Source of the DNA: Caballeronia sordidicola
Lineage (GTDB): Bacteria > Pseudomonadota > Gammaproteobacteria > Burkholderiales > Burkholderiaceae
Assembly (NCBI RefSeq): GCF_001544455.2
Contig: NZ_FCOC02000002.1
Location: 248,001-312,000, forward strand
Reading direction: 5' to 3'
DNA: 64,000 nt
The position numbers and the translations under genes are program-made. Position 1 is the stretch's first letter, and every line of letters starts with the position of its first letter. The notes under the pieces were generated by a model. That model had not been told where the DNA came from and ran no database searches. It worked only from the letters and a program-made list of their open reading frames with translations. This document shows positions 37,358 through 45,806 of this stretch, piece after piece.

Positions 37358-37858
37358 ATGAACGAAACACTCGACGCCCTGCCCGAATCCGCCCGCCGCG
37401 TAGCCCGATTGCTCAGCGAACGCGGCCATGCCAAACCCGTGGTCATGCTGGCGGAAACCGGCAAGACATCGGCGGAAGCGGCAGCCGGACTTGGCTGCTC
37501 GGTCGCGCAGATCGCCAAGTCGATCCTGTTTCGACGCAAGGAAGACGACGCACCCGTGCTCGTGATTGCGAGCGGCGCAAATCGCGTCGATGAAAAGAAG
37601 GTCGCGGCGCGCGTGGGCGCTCTCGGCCGCGCCGATGCAAAGTTCGTCCGCGAAAAGACGGGTTATGCAATCGGCGGCGTCTGTCCGATTGGCCATGTCA
37701 CGCCGCCGGTGACGTTGATCGATGAAGACCTGCTCGCGCTCGAAAGCCTCTGGGCCGCCGCCGGTCATCCGCACGCGGTGTTCAACCTGACGCCGCAGGA
37801 ACTTGTCGCGCTGACGGGCGCGCCGGTCGTGGACGTCGCGTTGCGCGAGACGGCATGA
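37358..37858 (+). CDS. YbaK/EbsC-type aminoacyl-tRNA deacylase
   Basis: A 166-residue editing-domain protein. ASAEAAAGLGCSVAQIAKSILF-like motif (SAEAAAGLGC, QIAKSILFR), VIASGANRVDEKKVAA and GYAIGGVCPIGH are the family signatures; the conserved Lys in QIAKSI is the key residue. Such proteins hydrolyse misacylated tRNAs (Cys-tRNA-Pro or Ala-tRNA-Pro types). The exact specificity is not readable. It overlaps the next gene by 4 nt (ATGA). Confidence 0.9.
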   Translation: MNETLDALPESARRVARLLSERGHAKPVVMLAETGKTSAEAAAGLGCSVAQIAKSILFRRKEDDAPVLVIASGANRVDEKKVAARVGALGRADAKFVREKTGYAIGGVCPIGHVTPPVTLIDEDLLALESLWAAAGHPHAVFNLTPQELVALTGAPVVDVALRETA

Positions 37859-38460
37859 TGAGCCAGGCCGTGGCGTCGCCGTGCACGGACGTGTGCAGGA
37901 TGAATCCGCGCACCGAACTGTGCGACGGCTGTTTTCGCACGATCGATGAAATCGCCGGATGGTCGTCCTTCGATGACACGCAAAAACGCGCCGTGCTGAA
38001 TCTGGCGTCCCGGCGGCCGCGGGTTGTGCGCATTGGCGAGCGGTTGGAAGCCACGCTGGATTTGCCGCCGGATTCCATCAAGTCGTTCGCCACGTTAGTG
38101 AACGACCAAAACCCGCTGCATCACGACGACGCCTACGCCAAGGCCAGCCGCTTCGGTTCGCTGATTGCATCGGGCACGCAGCCGACCGCGCATTTGATGG
38201 CGATGCTCGCAACGCATTTTTCGGCTTACGCGCAACCGCTCGGCCTCGAATTCGGCATCAAGCTCGTGCGGGCGGTGAGGGCGAACGACGTGCTGACAAT
38301 GCGCTGGCGAGTGATCGACGCCCAATGGAAAACCAGTCTCAACGGTGACCTCGTGAAGCTCGAAGGCGAGGCGCAGAACCAGCTTGGCGAGACGGTGGTG
38401 AAGGCGACGGCGACTATCGTGGTGATGCCCACAACAGCGCAGTGGGAGAAGCGCGAATGA
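37855..38460 (+). CDS. DUF1289 / MaoC-like hot-dog fusion protein
   Basis: A 201-residue two-domain protein. Residues 1-50 are a DUF1289 domain with Cys10, Cys14, Cys23 and Cys26 (SPCTDVC, ELCDGCFR), a probable metal or Fe-S site. Residues 60-195 are a MaoC-type hot-dog hydratase domain with the catalytic Asp/His motif NDQNPLHHDD (about 83-92), then GTQPTAHLMAML. The MaoC half probably hydrates an enoyl-thioester. Such fusions are unusual, as DUF1289 is commonly a stand-alone small protein. The start overlaps the upstream deacylase gene and the stop overlaps the next MBL gene, so all three are coupled. Confidence 0.85.
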   Translation: MMSQAVASPCTDVCRMNPRTELCDGCFRTIDEIAGWSSFDDTQKRAVLNLASRRPRVVRIGERLEATLDLPPDSIKSFATLVNDQNPLHHDDAYAKASRFGSLIASGTQPTAHLMAMLATHFSAYAQPLGLEFGIKLVRAVRANDVLTMRWRVIDAQWKTSLNGDLVKLEGEAQNQLGETVVKATATIVVMPTTAQWEKRE

Positions 38461-39365
38461 TCCCGTTTCCGGCTTCAATGCGCGTGTTCGAGCGCGGCTG
38501 GTTATCGTCGAACAATGTGCTTTTCATCGATGAAAACCGCACTGCCCTAATCGATTCCGGCTATTCGTCGCACGCGGCGCAGACGCTCGCGCTCGTGCGC
38601 AACTCGCTTGGCTCCGGACGCGCGCTCGATCTGATCGTGAATACGCATTTGCACTCGGACCATTGCGGCGGCAACGCGATGCTGCAAGCGGCCTTCGCGT
38701 GCGAAACGCTGATTCCGCACACCGAAGCGCAAGCCGTGCGCGACTGGGACGAAGACAAACTCACGTTCCGCGCAACCGGACAAACCTGCGAGCGCTTCAG
38801 TTTCAGCGGCACGATTGCTCCGGGCGCGACGCTCAAACTTGGCGGCATGGACTGGTCCGTGCTCGGCGCGCCCGGCCACGATCCGCATTCGCTGATGCTT
38901 TATTCGGCGGAGGAGCGCTTGCTGATTAGCGCCGATGCCCTCTGGGAGAACGGCTTCGGCGTGATCTTTCCAGAACTGGAAGGCGAAAGCGGCTTCGCGG
39001 AACAACGCGCGGTGCTCGACATGATCGCGACGCTCGACGTGCGCGCGGTCATCCCGGGCCACGGCGCGCCGTTCACTGATATTGCGAAGGCGCTGGATAT
39101 GGCGTCATCGCGCATCGATTACTTGCGTGCAGATCCTGAGCGCAACGCGAAGAACGCGCTGAAGGTGTTGATCGTATTCAAGCTGATGGAGTTGCGTTCC
39201 ATGCAGATCGGCGCGCTCTTGCTGATGGCCGATCAGGCGCGCGCCATGCGCGCTGCCGCAAACATGCTCTCCGGCGACCGCACGCAACTGATACGCAAGT
39301 ATCTCGGCGAATTGCAGGCAAGCGGCGTGGTGAAAGTGGAAGGCGAGACGGTGACGGTCGTCTGA
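38457..39365 (+). CDS. MBL-fold metallo-hydrolase
   Basis: A 302-residue MBL-fold hydrolase. The metal site HLHSDHCGG is near residue 65; later ligands sit in APGHDPHSL, SADALWENGFG and IPGHGAPF. The C-terminal 70 residues form a helical extension. ATG 38457 is chosen with GGGAGA upstream and overlaps the previous stop codon by 4 nt; a GTG at 38442 is an alternative. It ends the three-gene coupled unit with the deacylase and the MaoC fusion. Substrate unknown. Confidence 0.88.
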   Translation: MIPFPASMRVFERGWLSSNNVLFIDENRTALIDSGYSSHAAQTLALVRNSLGSGRALDLIVNTHLHSDHCGGNAMLQAAFACETLIPHTEAQAVRDWDEDKLTFRATGQTCERFSFSGTIAPGATLKLGGMDWSVLGAPGHDPHSLMLYSAEERLLISADALWENGFGVIFPELEGESGFAEQRAVLDMIATLDVRAVIPGHGAPFTDIAKALDMASSRIDYLRADPERNAKNALKVLIVFKLMELRSMQIGALLLMADQARAMRAAANMLSGDRTQLIRKYLGELQASGVVKVEGETVTVV

Positions 39366-39562
39366 AACGCGTCGCTTGAACCGACGCCAACATCAAAAGA
39401 AAGCCGCTTGTCCGCAATCGATTGAGTATCGAGAAGCAGGTCCAAGCGGCGGAATTTCGTCGACGTGATCAGCGCCTGAAGCATCCTAACGCGCCACTTT
39501 TTGCGATGCATCGGTGCTTTCCCTACAGACCGATAACGCCCACATGAACGCGGGATGACACG

Positions 39563-40456
39563 TCATGCGCGCTCGGTTGCCTCGAAAAACGCGAGTATCT
39601 CCGTGAGCAACTCTTCGGGGACTTCTTCGGGAATGTAGTGCCCGGAAGGCAGCGCGCGACCGCTGACATCGCGCGCCACGCGCCGCCACTCGGCGAGCGG
39701 CTCGAAACATTGTTCGATCACGCCTTCCTGCCCCCACAGCACACGCAGCGGACACGCGATCTTGTTGCCGCACTCCAGATCCGCGCGATCGTGCTCAAGA
39801 TCGATACTCGCCGACGCCCGGTAGTCCTCGCACATGGCGTGCACGGCTCCGGGCTGGCGCAGTGCATCGCGATACGCCTGCAGCGCGTGCGGCGCGAATG
39901 GCGCGAGGCCCGCGTGACGGCTGCCCATCACACGTTCTACATAAGCGTCGGGATGCGCGCCGATCAGCAACTCGGGCAGCGGCTCCGGTTGAATCAGGAA
40001 GAACCAGTGGAAATAGGCGGTTGCGAAAGCACGATCCGTTGCTTCGTACATGGCGAGCGTCGGCGCAATGTCGAGCAGCATCAGGCGGTCGACGGCCTGC
40101 GGATAATTCAGCGCCATCCTGTGAGCCACGCGCGCGCCGCGATCGTGCGCGCAGACCATGAAGCGCTCGAAGCCGAAGTGCCGCATAACGGCAATCTGAT
40201 CGGCGGCCATGACGCGTTTCGAGTACGGCGTGTGATGTTCGTCGCTCGGCGGCTTGCCAGACGCGCCATAACCGCGCAGATCCGTGGCGATCACCGTGAA
40301 ATGCTGCGCCAGATCATGCGCGAGCCTATGCCAGATCTCATGCGTCTGCGGATGGCCGTGCAGCAGCAACAGCGGCGGTCCGTCGCCGCCCTTGACGCCG
40401 GCAATGTCGACGCCGGCGGCATCGAAGGTAAACGGTTGGTAGTCTTCGAACGACAT
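39563..40456 (-). CDS. Haloacetate/fluoroacetate dehalogenase-like alpha/beta-hydrolase
   Basis: A 297-residue alpha/beta-hydrolase closely patterned on fluoroacetate dehalogenases. LLHGHPQTHEIW is the oxyanion stretch; the nucleophile is Asp105 in CAHDRGARVAHR, with the two Arg (106, 109) that bind the carboxylate. LDIAPT, the halide-binding FHWFFLIQPEPLPE segment and the late His in SGHYIPEE complete the active site. Family knowledge supports hydrolytic C-F or C-Cl cleavage of haloacetates, but related proteins act as epoxide hydrolases. ATG 40456 begins MSFEDYQPF; a TTG at 40513 is an alternative. Monocistronic and divergent from the nitronate monooxygenase gene. Confidence 0.85.
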   Translation of the reverse strand: MSFEDYQPFTFDAAGVDIAGVKGGDGPPLLLLHGHPQTHEIWHRLAHDLAQHFTVIATDLRGYGASGKPPSDEHHTPYSKRVMAADQIAVMRHFGFERFMVCAHDRGARVAHRMALNYPQAVDRLMLLDIAPTLAMYEATDRAFATAYFHWFFLIQPEPLPELLIGAHPDAYVERVMGSRHAGLAPFAPHALQAYRDALRQPGAVHAMCEDYRASASIDLEHDRADLECGNKIACPLRVLWGQEGVIEQCFEPLAEWRRVARDVSGRALPSGHYIPEEVPEELLTEILAFFEATERA

Positions 40457-40603
40457 GGCGTCAATATCCGATGATCCGATGAACGGGAAAACGATTGTAG
40501 GCGCCCTCGACAATACTAGACTGCGCTAAAGCCCATACCGGCGTAGAACCTGAAGACTTCTTCAATTCGACGCGATCATGTGCCTTGAAGCTTCGCCTAT
40601 AAT

Positions 40604-40617
40604 CGAACGATCGTTCG
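40604..40617. promoter_or_regulatory. TetR-type palindromic operator before the nitronate monooxygenase gene
   Basis: CGAACGATCGTTCG is a perfect 14-bp palindrome immediately after a TATAAT box (40598-40603). Palindromes centred on CGATCG with GAACG arms are typical TetR-family operators. No tetR gene is nearby in the window, so the regulator is encoded elsewhere. Confidence 0.6.
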
Positions 40618-40651
40618 CATGAAAATTCATATCATTCAGGAGACTTGTGCC

Positions 40652-41617
40652 ATGGCCCTTCCCGCCGCTTTGCAACACCTCGCCCTCCCCGTCATTGCGT
40701 CGCCCATGTTTATTGTCAGCTATCCGGAACTCGTGCTCGCGCAGTGCAAGGCGGGTATTGTCGGCTCGTTTCCGGCGTTGAATGCCCGGCCGGCCGAGTT
40801 GCTCGATGAATGGCTCACGCAAATCAACGAGGGTATCGAGGCGCACAAGGCGGCCAATCCGGGTTCGCCGGTCGGGCCGATTGCGGTGAATCAGATCGTG
40901 CATCACTCGAATGCGCGGCTTGAGGCGGATGTGCGCGTGTGCGTGCAGCATCGCGTGCCGATTTTCATCACCAGTTTGCGCGCGCCGGTGAAGGAGATGA
41001 TCGACGCGGTGCATAGCTACGGCGGCATTGTGCTGCACGACGTGATCAATCTGCGCCACGCGGAAAAGGCGCTGGAAGCGGGTGTCGATGGCCTGATCCT
41101 GGTCGCTGCAGGCGCCGGCGGCCACGCGGGAATGACGTCGCCGTTCGCGCTCGTGGGTGAAGTGCGGCGTATTTTCGATGGACCCATAGCGCTGTCCGGG
41201 GCAATCGCCAATGGCGGATCGATCCTGGCCGCGCAGGCGATGGGCGCCGATTTTGCGTATATCGGCACGCGTTTTATTGCCACGCGCGAGGCGCATGCGC
41301 TGGAAGAGTACAAGACGGCAATCGTGGGATCGAAGGCGGCGGACATCATTTACACGAACCTGTTCACGGGCGTGCACGGCAACTACATTCGCCAGAGCAT
41401 CTTGAACGCGGGACTCGATCCGGATGCGCTGCCGGCATCGGATAAAAACGCCATGAATTTCGGCGATGCCGCGATCAAGGCCAAGGCATGGAAGGAAATC
41501 TGGGGCGCGGGACAAGGCGTCGGACTGATGGACGATGTGCCGAGCGTGGCGGAACTCGTCGCGCGTCTCAAGCAGGAATACGAGGGCGCGAAAGAGCGGC
41601 TGGGGATTGCGGGCTGA
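40652..41617 (+). CDS. Nitronate monooxygenase / NAD(P)H-dependent flavin oxidoreductase
   Basis: A 321-residue FMN-dependent TIM-barrel enzyme of the 2-nitropropane dioxygenase family. FMN-site features: PVIASPMFIVSYPEL, GIVGSFPALNARP, NQIVHHSN, the phosphate-binding LVAAGAGGHAG (with the catalytic-region His) and ALSGAIANGGSILAAQAMGADFAYIGTRFIAT. It would oxidise nitroalkanes/nitronates or reduce quinones. ATG 40652 has AGGAG 9 nt upstream; an ATG at 40619 is the alternative. A TetR-type operator overlaps the promoter. Confidence 0.92.
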   Translation: MALPAALQHLALPVIASPMFIVSYPELVLAQCKAGIVGSFPALNARPAELLDEWLTQINEGIEAHKAANPGSPVGPIAVNQIVHHSNARLEADVRVCVQHRVPIFITSLRAPVKEMIDAVHSYGGIVLHDVINLRHAEKALEAGVDGLILVAAGAGGHAGMTSPFALVGEVRRIFDGPIALSGAIANGGSILAAQAMGADFAYIGTRFIATREAHALEEYKTAIVGSKAADIIYTNLFTGVHGNYIRQSILNAGLDPDALPASDKNAMNFGDAAIKAKAWKEIWGAGQGVGLMDDVPSVAELVARLKQEYEGAKERLGIAG

Positions 41618-41640
41618 TTGACTGCTACGTGTTGATTTAA

Positions 41641-41685
41641 AAAATCCCCGCCCGGCGTTGAACTGCACGCCGGGCGGGGATTTTT
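41641..41685. terminator. Bidirectional terminator between the nitronate monooxygenase and porin genes
   Basis: Perfect 18-bp stem AAAATCCCCGCCCGGCGT / ACGCCGGGCGGGGATTTT with an 8-nt loop and T/A runs on both sides. Confidence 0.95.
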
Positions 41686-41705
41686 GTTCCTGCGGCTTGC
41701 TCGCG

Positions 41706-42788
41706 TCAGAACTTCGCGCGAACCCCTACGCCGTACGTGTTGCCGCTCGACATGCTCGTGTATTTGTCGTTGAGATAGGCCGCGTAGACATCCGTGCGCT
41801 TCGACAGCGGATAGTCATAGCCGATCGCCCAGCTTTTATGCGTCTGATCGAGTCCGCCGTTGCTGCGCGAATAGGCGTATGACGCCATGATCGAACCCAC
41901 GCCGACCGGAACCGTCACGCCGCCTTGTCCGGTGTTGACGTGAAACGTACCCGGATCGATATCGTTCTTCGTGTACATGTACTGCGCGAAGAACTTGACG
42001 TACTTCATGTCGTAGGACGCACCGAGTTGCGCCACGCTCTGGCTCTTGTAGCCCGGCACGAAGGTCGACAGGTCGGTCGGCGCGGAGCTGAAGTTCACAT
42101 ACTGATAGACGCCGGTCGCAGCGAACGGACCGTGGAAGTAGAGGAACTGCGCACTGTATTTCTTCGCGCCGTTCTCTCCAGCTTGATTGCCAAGCCCATA
42201 CATCACGCTACCCGACAAGCCGCTGAAGTCCGGCGTGGTGTACTGGACCGAGTTGTTCCAGCCTGAATCGCCGACTACGCCCTGATCGGTCGTGTACGTC
42301 GGGAACGTGCTCTGGCCGAGAAACACGTGGTACACCATTGGCGAGAACGTGTAGGAATCGATGAACGGATTGAACAGAATCGTCGATACGAACAGTTGCG
42401 TCGTCAGCCGGCCTGCGGTGACAGTACCGTATGGCGACTGAATACCGACATACGAATTGCGTGCGAAGAAGGTGTCGCCCTGGAAGCGGCCGTACTGACC
42501 GTTTTGCGCCCGGAAGAAGCTTTCCAACGTGAAGATGGCCTTGTATCCGTTACCCAGGTCTTCGCTGCCTTTCATGCCCCAGTACGACGTCGACATACCG
42601 CCGCCGCCCACGTTCCAGGCCCGGTCGCCGCCTGGAAACTTCGTTGCGCCCACCCATTCGTCAACCTGCCCATATAACTGGACGCTCGACTGCGCGTGGA
42701 CGGAACTGGCGGCAAGCAAGCCGAACATGCCAGCGGTAACGGTCGCCTTGGCCGCGGCTTTCAGCACACGGTTCACGGTTGGCTTCAT
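41706..42788 (-). CDS. Outer-membrane porin, OmpC/Porin_4 family
   Basis: A 360-residue beta-barrel porin. ATG 42788 has AGGAG 7 nt upstream and starts a signal peptide ending AASSVHA. The mature N-terminus QSSVQLYGQVDEWVG, the TSYWGMKGSEDLGNGYKAIFTLES loop, FARNSYVGIQSPYGTVTAGR and the C-terminal F (VGVRAKF) for BAM insertion are all typical of Burkholderia porins. The PEFGG-type loop is replaced by other sequence; ion selectivity is not readable. Monocistronic with a long upstream region. Confidence 0.93.
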   Translation of the reverse strand: MKPTVNRVLKAAAKATVTAGMFGLLAASSVHAQSSVQLYGQVDEWVGATKFPGGDRAWNVGGGGMSTSYWGMKGSEDLGNGYKAIFTLESFFRAQNGQYGRFQGDTFFARNSYVGIQSPYGTVTAGRLTTQLFVSTILFNPFIDSYTFSPMVYHVFLGQSTFPTYTTDQGVVGDSGWNNSVQYTTPDFSGLSGSVMYGLGNQAGENGAKKYSAQFLYFHGPFAATGVYQYVNFSSAPTDLSTFVPGYKSQSVAQLGASYDMKYVKFFAQYMYTKNDIDPGTFHVNTGQGGVTVPVGVGSIMASYAYSRSNGGLDQTHKSWAIGYDYPLSKRTDVYAAYLNDKYTSMSSGNTYGVGVRAKF

Positions 42789-43507
42789 GGACTCTCCTGT
42801 TGTATCGACGTTAAAACCGGGCGGCGAGCAATGGTTGCCTCGCTTTGGACTGTTTTTTAAATGTCCGTTATGGACAGCCCGATTCACGGTATGACTCAAA
42901 TCGAATGACTCGATGTCTGACTCGTGATGCGGCATAAGGGCATTACTATTGGCTCCCGCTAAACTGCTCTTGCCCAAGAGGTGCGCCGATAGAGCTCTCT
43001 CAGGGCGGGACCATCTTTACGGATCATTTTTCCGGACAAAAATAACTTTGCTTATGCCGCGTATAGCGATTCGAATACATTGCGCGTGATGGACTTACAT
43101 GACGCGCATTCCTGCCCGTCTCCAGCTTCCGAACGCGGTACTCGAACGCATGCGGTAATAGCCCCGCGCAGCATACGGCACGGTGCGCAAGCGCCATTCG
43201 ACCTAAAGCAGACATTTAAATAAGACTAGAAAAATCAGATAAGCACATTGTTAGTGCAGACAATTTTGGGAGGAAGGGTGCTGTGATCTGCAGATAAAAA
43301 CTGTGGCGTCATTACGTCATTGCCTGGCTGCAAGTAGACGGAGGAATTGTTTTTTGTTTCGGACCGGAAAGGGAGCGAAGTTAATCGCTGCATTCATGAA
43401 TTGAGATTCACAAACGAATAGACGTGCTCATCGATTAATGTGCTTATGCACTATCACGGACGTTTTTATTGCGTCTCGCTGGCTCACTCAATGAACAGCT
43501 TTAACGA
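42789..43507. other. Porin upstream region, no gene seen
   Basis: About 720 bp. It holds the porin promoter and 5' leader, and is lower in G+C towards 43200-43500. Short frames exist but have no support. Confidence 0.5.
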
Positions 43508-43954
43508 TTAATTCCGGTAAGTGGAATTTGCTGGCGAACGCGAATCGTCGGATTGGTGGCCGGATGCACGCGGGGTGCTCCGCTCTTCGTTGTAACGCGC
43601 GATGTCCGCCCGGATCGAGCCGCCACCGCGCAACTGTGCGCCTTGCTCGGCACGAGGACCGCCGCGAACTTCGGCACTGATGGGTGTGAGTCCCGATCCA
43701 GCCGCTACCCGCTGATAGCCGAAAGGCTGAGCACCGTTATCGGCATCTTCGACGCGCAGTGCGCGCTGATTCACTGCTTGCCATGGGCCGGGAGTTTCCA
43801 CGCCGTGACTGAAGACGCCGCGCGTAACCGCCGCGTCGTTCGAGCCCACGCCGCCGGCAGATGCCACCGGCGCATACATGGTCGACGCCGCAACCACGCC
43901 GGCTGCGGCGGCAAGCATCAAGCAACGGGCGTGGCGATTTCGGATGAGCGACAT
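43508..43954 (-). CDS. Small exported protein of unknown function
   Basis: A 148-residue protein. The ATG at 43954 begins a signal peptide (RCLMLAAAAGVVAASTMYAPVASA). The mature part is Gly/Arg-rich and disordered-looking, ending with the stretch SIRADIARYNEERSTPR, which resembles the C-terminal pattern of small exported DUF4148-like Burkholderia proteins. No enzyme motif. Function unknown; the frame is open 21 codons further upstream. Confidence 0.7.
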   Translation of the reverse strand: MSLIRNRHARCLMLAAAAGVVAASTMYAPVASAGGVGSNDAAVTRGVFSHGVETPGPWQAVNQRALRVEDADNGAQPFGYQRVAAGSGLTPISAEVRGGPRAEQGAQLRGGGSIRADIARYNEERSTPRASGHQSDDSRSPANSTYRN

Positions 43955-44465
43955 GTCGATACTGCAAAACGTCCGACGCGGTTCGAGCGTGCTTTTGAAG
44001 GTGGCGCCTCTTTGCATCGCTGACCGGCTGGTGTCGGATGTTCAGGACATTGCAGTCTTCCAACCGCGCCCTGCCAACCGGTCTATCACTCAATTTATTG
44101 TGCTCGAAGACCGGCGTCGAGCCAAAAAGTGTTAGGTCTTCCTGATGGTTGTAACACCATGTTACTTCACACTTTTTTGCCAATTTGAGGTCGGTGCGAG
44201 CCCCGGTTTGTATGAACAAACTCTTTCCAATTTGCTGTAGAACCGCGGGTATCTTCTGGCTCCATCAGATGCCACGAAACGTCGAAATTCATGCATAAAT
44301 GGCATTAATAAATCACTTAAATGAATTTGCTTATTGAATCGCTATCCGGCGAAAATAGCGGTCTCGACGCGTTTTCGAGCGGCTCCGGTCGCCTGCATGC
44401 GGCGGCAGCCTTCTTCCCGTAGCCGTTATGCAACTTCACGCACTGCAAACTTCCAAGAATTTCCG
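43955..44465. other. Divergent intergenic region
   Basis: About 510 bp between the small exported protein and the SBF-like transporter, AT-rich around 44100-44340. It should contain both promoters. No gene seen. Confidence 0.5.
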
Positions 44466-45485
44466 ATGACCCGCCCTAAGTTCCTTCCCGATAATTTCAC
44501 CCTTGCACTCGTTGGCACAGTGATCCTCGCCAGCCTGCTGCCATGCCGTGGCGCCGCTGCGGTCGGCTTCAACTGGTTGACGAACATCGCGGTCGGACTG
44601 TTGTTTTTCCTGCACGGGGCAAAGCTGTCGCGCGAAGCCATTGTTTCGGGCATGACGCACTGGCGCTTGCATATCGTGGTGCTACTGAGCACGTTTGCAC
44701 TGTTTCCCATACTCGGGCTCGCGCTGAAACCTGTTCTCACGCCGCTCGTCACGCCCGCGCTCTATGTGGGCATCCTGTTCCTTTGCACGCTGCCTTCCAC
44801 CGTTCAGTCGTCCATTGCATTCACTTCTATCGGCAAAGGCAACGTACCCGCGGCGGTGTGCGCGGCGTCCGCGTCCAGCCTGCTTGGCATCTTCATCACG
44901 CCGGCCCTGGTGGGGTTTGTGGTAACGGACAACGCCGGCCGCGCGGGTTCGGCGTGGCATACGGTCGGCAATATCGTGCTGCAATTGCTGGTGCCGTTCA
45001 TAGCGGGTCAGTTGCTGCGCCCGGTAATAGCCAAGTGGCTCGACAAAAATCGCAGTGTCCTGCGTTTCGTCGACCAGGGCTCGATCCTGCTTGTTGTGTA
45101 TGTTGCGTTCAGCGAAGCCGTCAACGAAGGCATCTGGCACACGATTTCCCTCAAGACCCTTGGCGGGCTGGTTGTGGCAAACGTCGTGCTGCTGGCCCTG
45201 GCGCTCTTGGTAACAGCTTTTGCCAGCAGGCGGCTCGGGTTCAGCCGCGCCGACCAGATCACCATCATCTTTTGCGGATCGAAGAAAAGCCTGGCGTCGG
45301 GCATTCCCATGGCAAAAGTCATCTTCGCTTCGCACACGGTGGGCGCGGTGGTGCTGCCCTTGATGCTGTTCCATCAAATCCAGTTGATGACGTGTGCAGT
45401 CCTCGCTCAGCGCTGGGGAGCACGCGATACCTCCAACGAGCAAGCGGACCAGCCTCAGGCAACCGGCGCGCGGGTTCGCCAATAA
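44466..45485 (+). CDS. Bile acid:sodium symporter (SBF-like) family transporter
   Basis: A 339-residue inner-membrane protein with about ten hydrophobic segments, of the SBF-like/YfeH group. Visible landmarks: NWLTNIAVGLLFFLHGAKLSREAI, the first discontinuous-helix region TLPSTVQSSIAFTSIGKGNVPAAVCAA, and the second, FCGSKKSLASGIPMAKVIF, matching the crossover motifs. Substrate unknown. ATG 44466 begins the conserved part; the frame is open 44 codons upstream without a ribosome site. A terminator follows. Confidence 0.88.
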   Translation: MTRPKFLPDNFTLALVGTVILASLLPCRGAAAVGFNWLTNIAVGLLFFLHGAKLSREAIVSGMTHWRLHIVVLLSTFALFPILGLALKPVLTPLVTPALYVGILFLCTLPSTVQSSIAFTSIGKGNVPAAVCAASASSLLGIFITPALVGFVVTDNAGRAGSAWHTVGNIVLQLLVPFIAGQLLRPVIAKWLDKNRSVLRFVDQGSILLVVYVAFSEAVNEGIWHTISLKTLGGLVVANVVLLALALLVTAFASRRLGFSRADQITIIFCGSKKSLASGIPMAKVIFASHTVGAVVLPLMLFHQIQLMTCAVLAQRWGARDTSNEQADQPQATGARVRQ

Positions 45486-45560
45486 AAGCAGGACCCGCGC
45501 GTCAGCCGGGAACAATGCGACGACCTGTTGCATGACTTCTCCCTGAAAAGCTTAAGCATC

Positions 45561-45583
45561 AAGCCGCCACGTGCGGCTTTTTT
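45561..45583 (+). terminator. Terminator after the SBF-like transporter
   Basis: AAGCCGC / GCGGCTT stem followed by a T run, 75 nt after the stop codon. The remaining 220 bp to the next gene show no other feature. Confidence 0.85.
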
Positions 45584-45806
45584 GCTATTTAGGACGTGTT
45601 TAGACGTCCTGTCGACTCGGCCGGACGGCCATGAACTGAAGAAGTCTCAAATAAACGAGCGTTTCGCTCCTGTTCAAGTCATATGCCGTTTGGCGGACTG
45701 GTGGCCGGGCATGTGGCTTGCCACACTTGCTGACAACACACCGTTACAGCCAGGGATTGGCCCGAAGCGATTCCCATCTTATTCATCGAAGCGCCCAGGA
45801 TTCACC

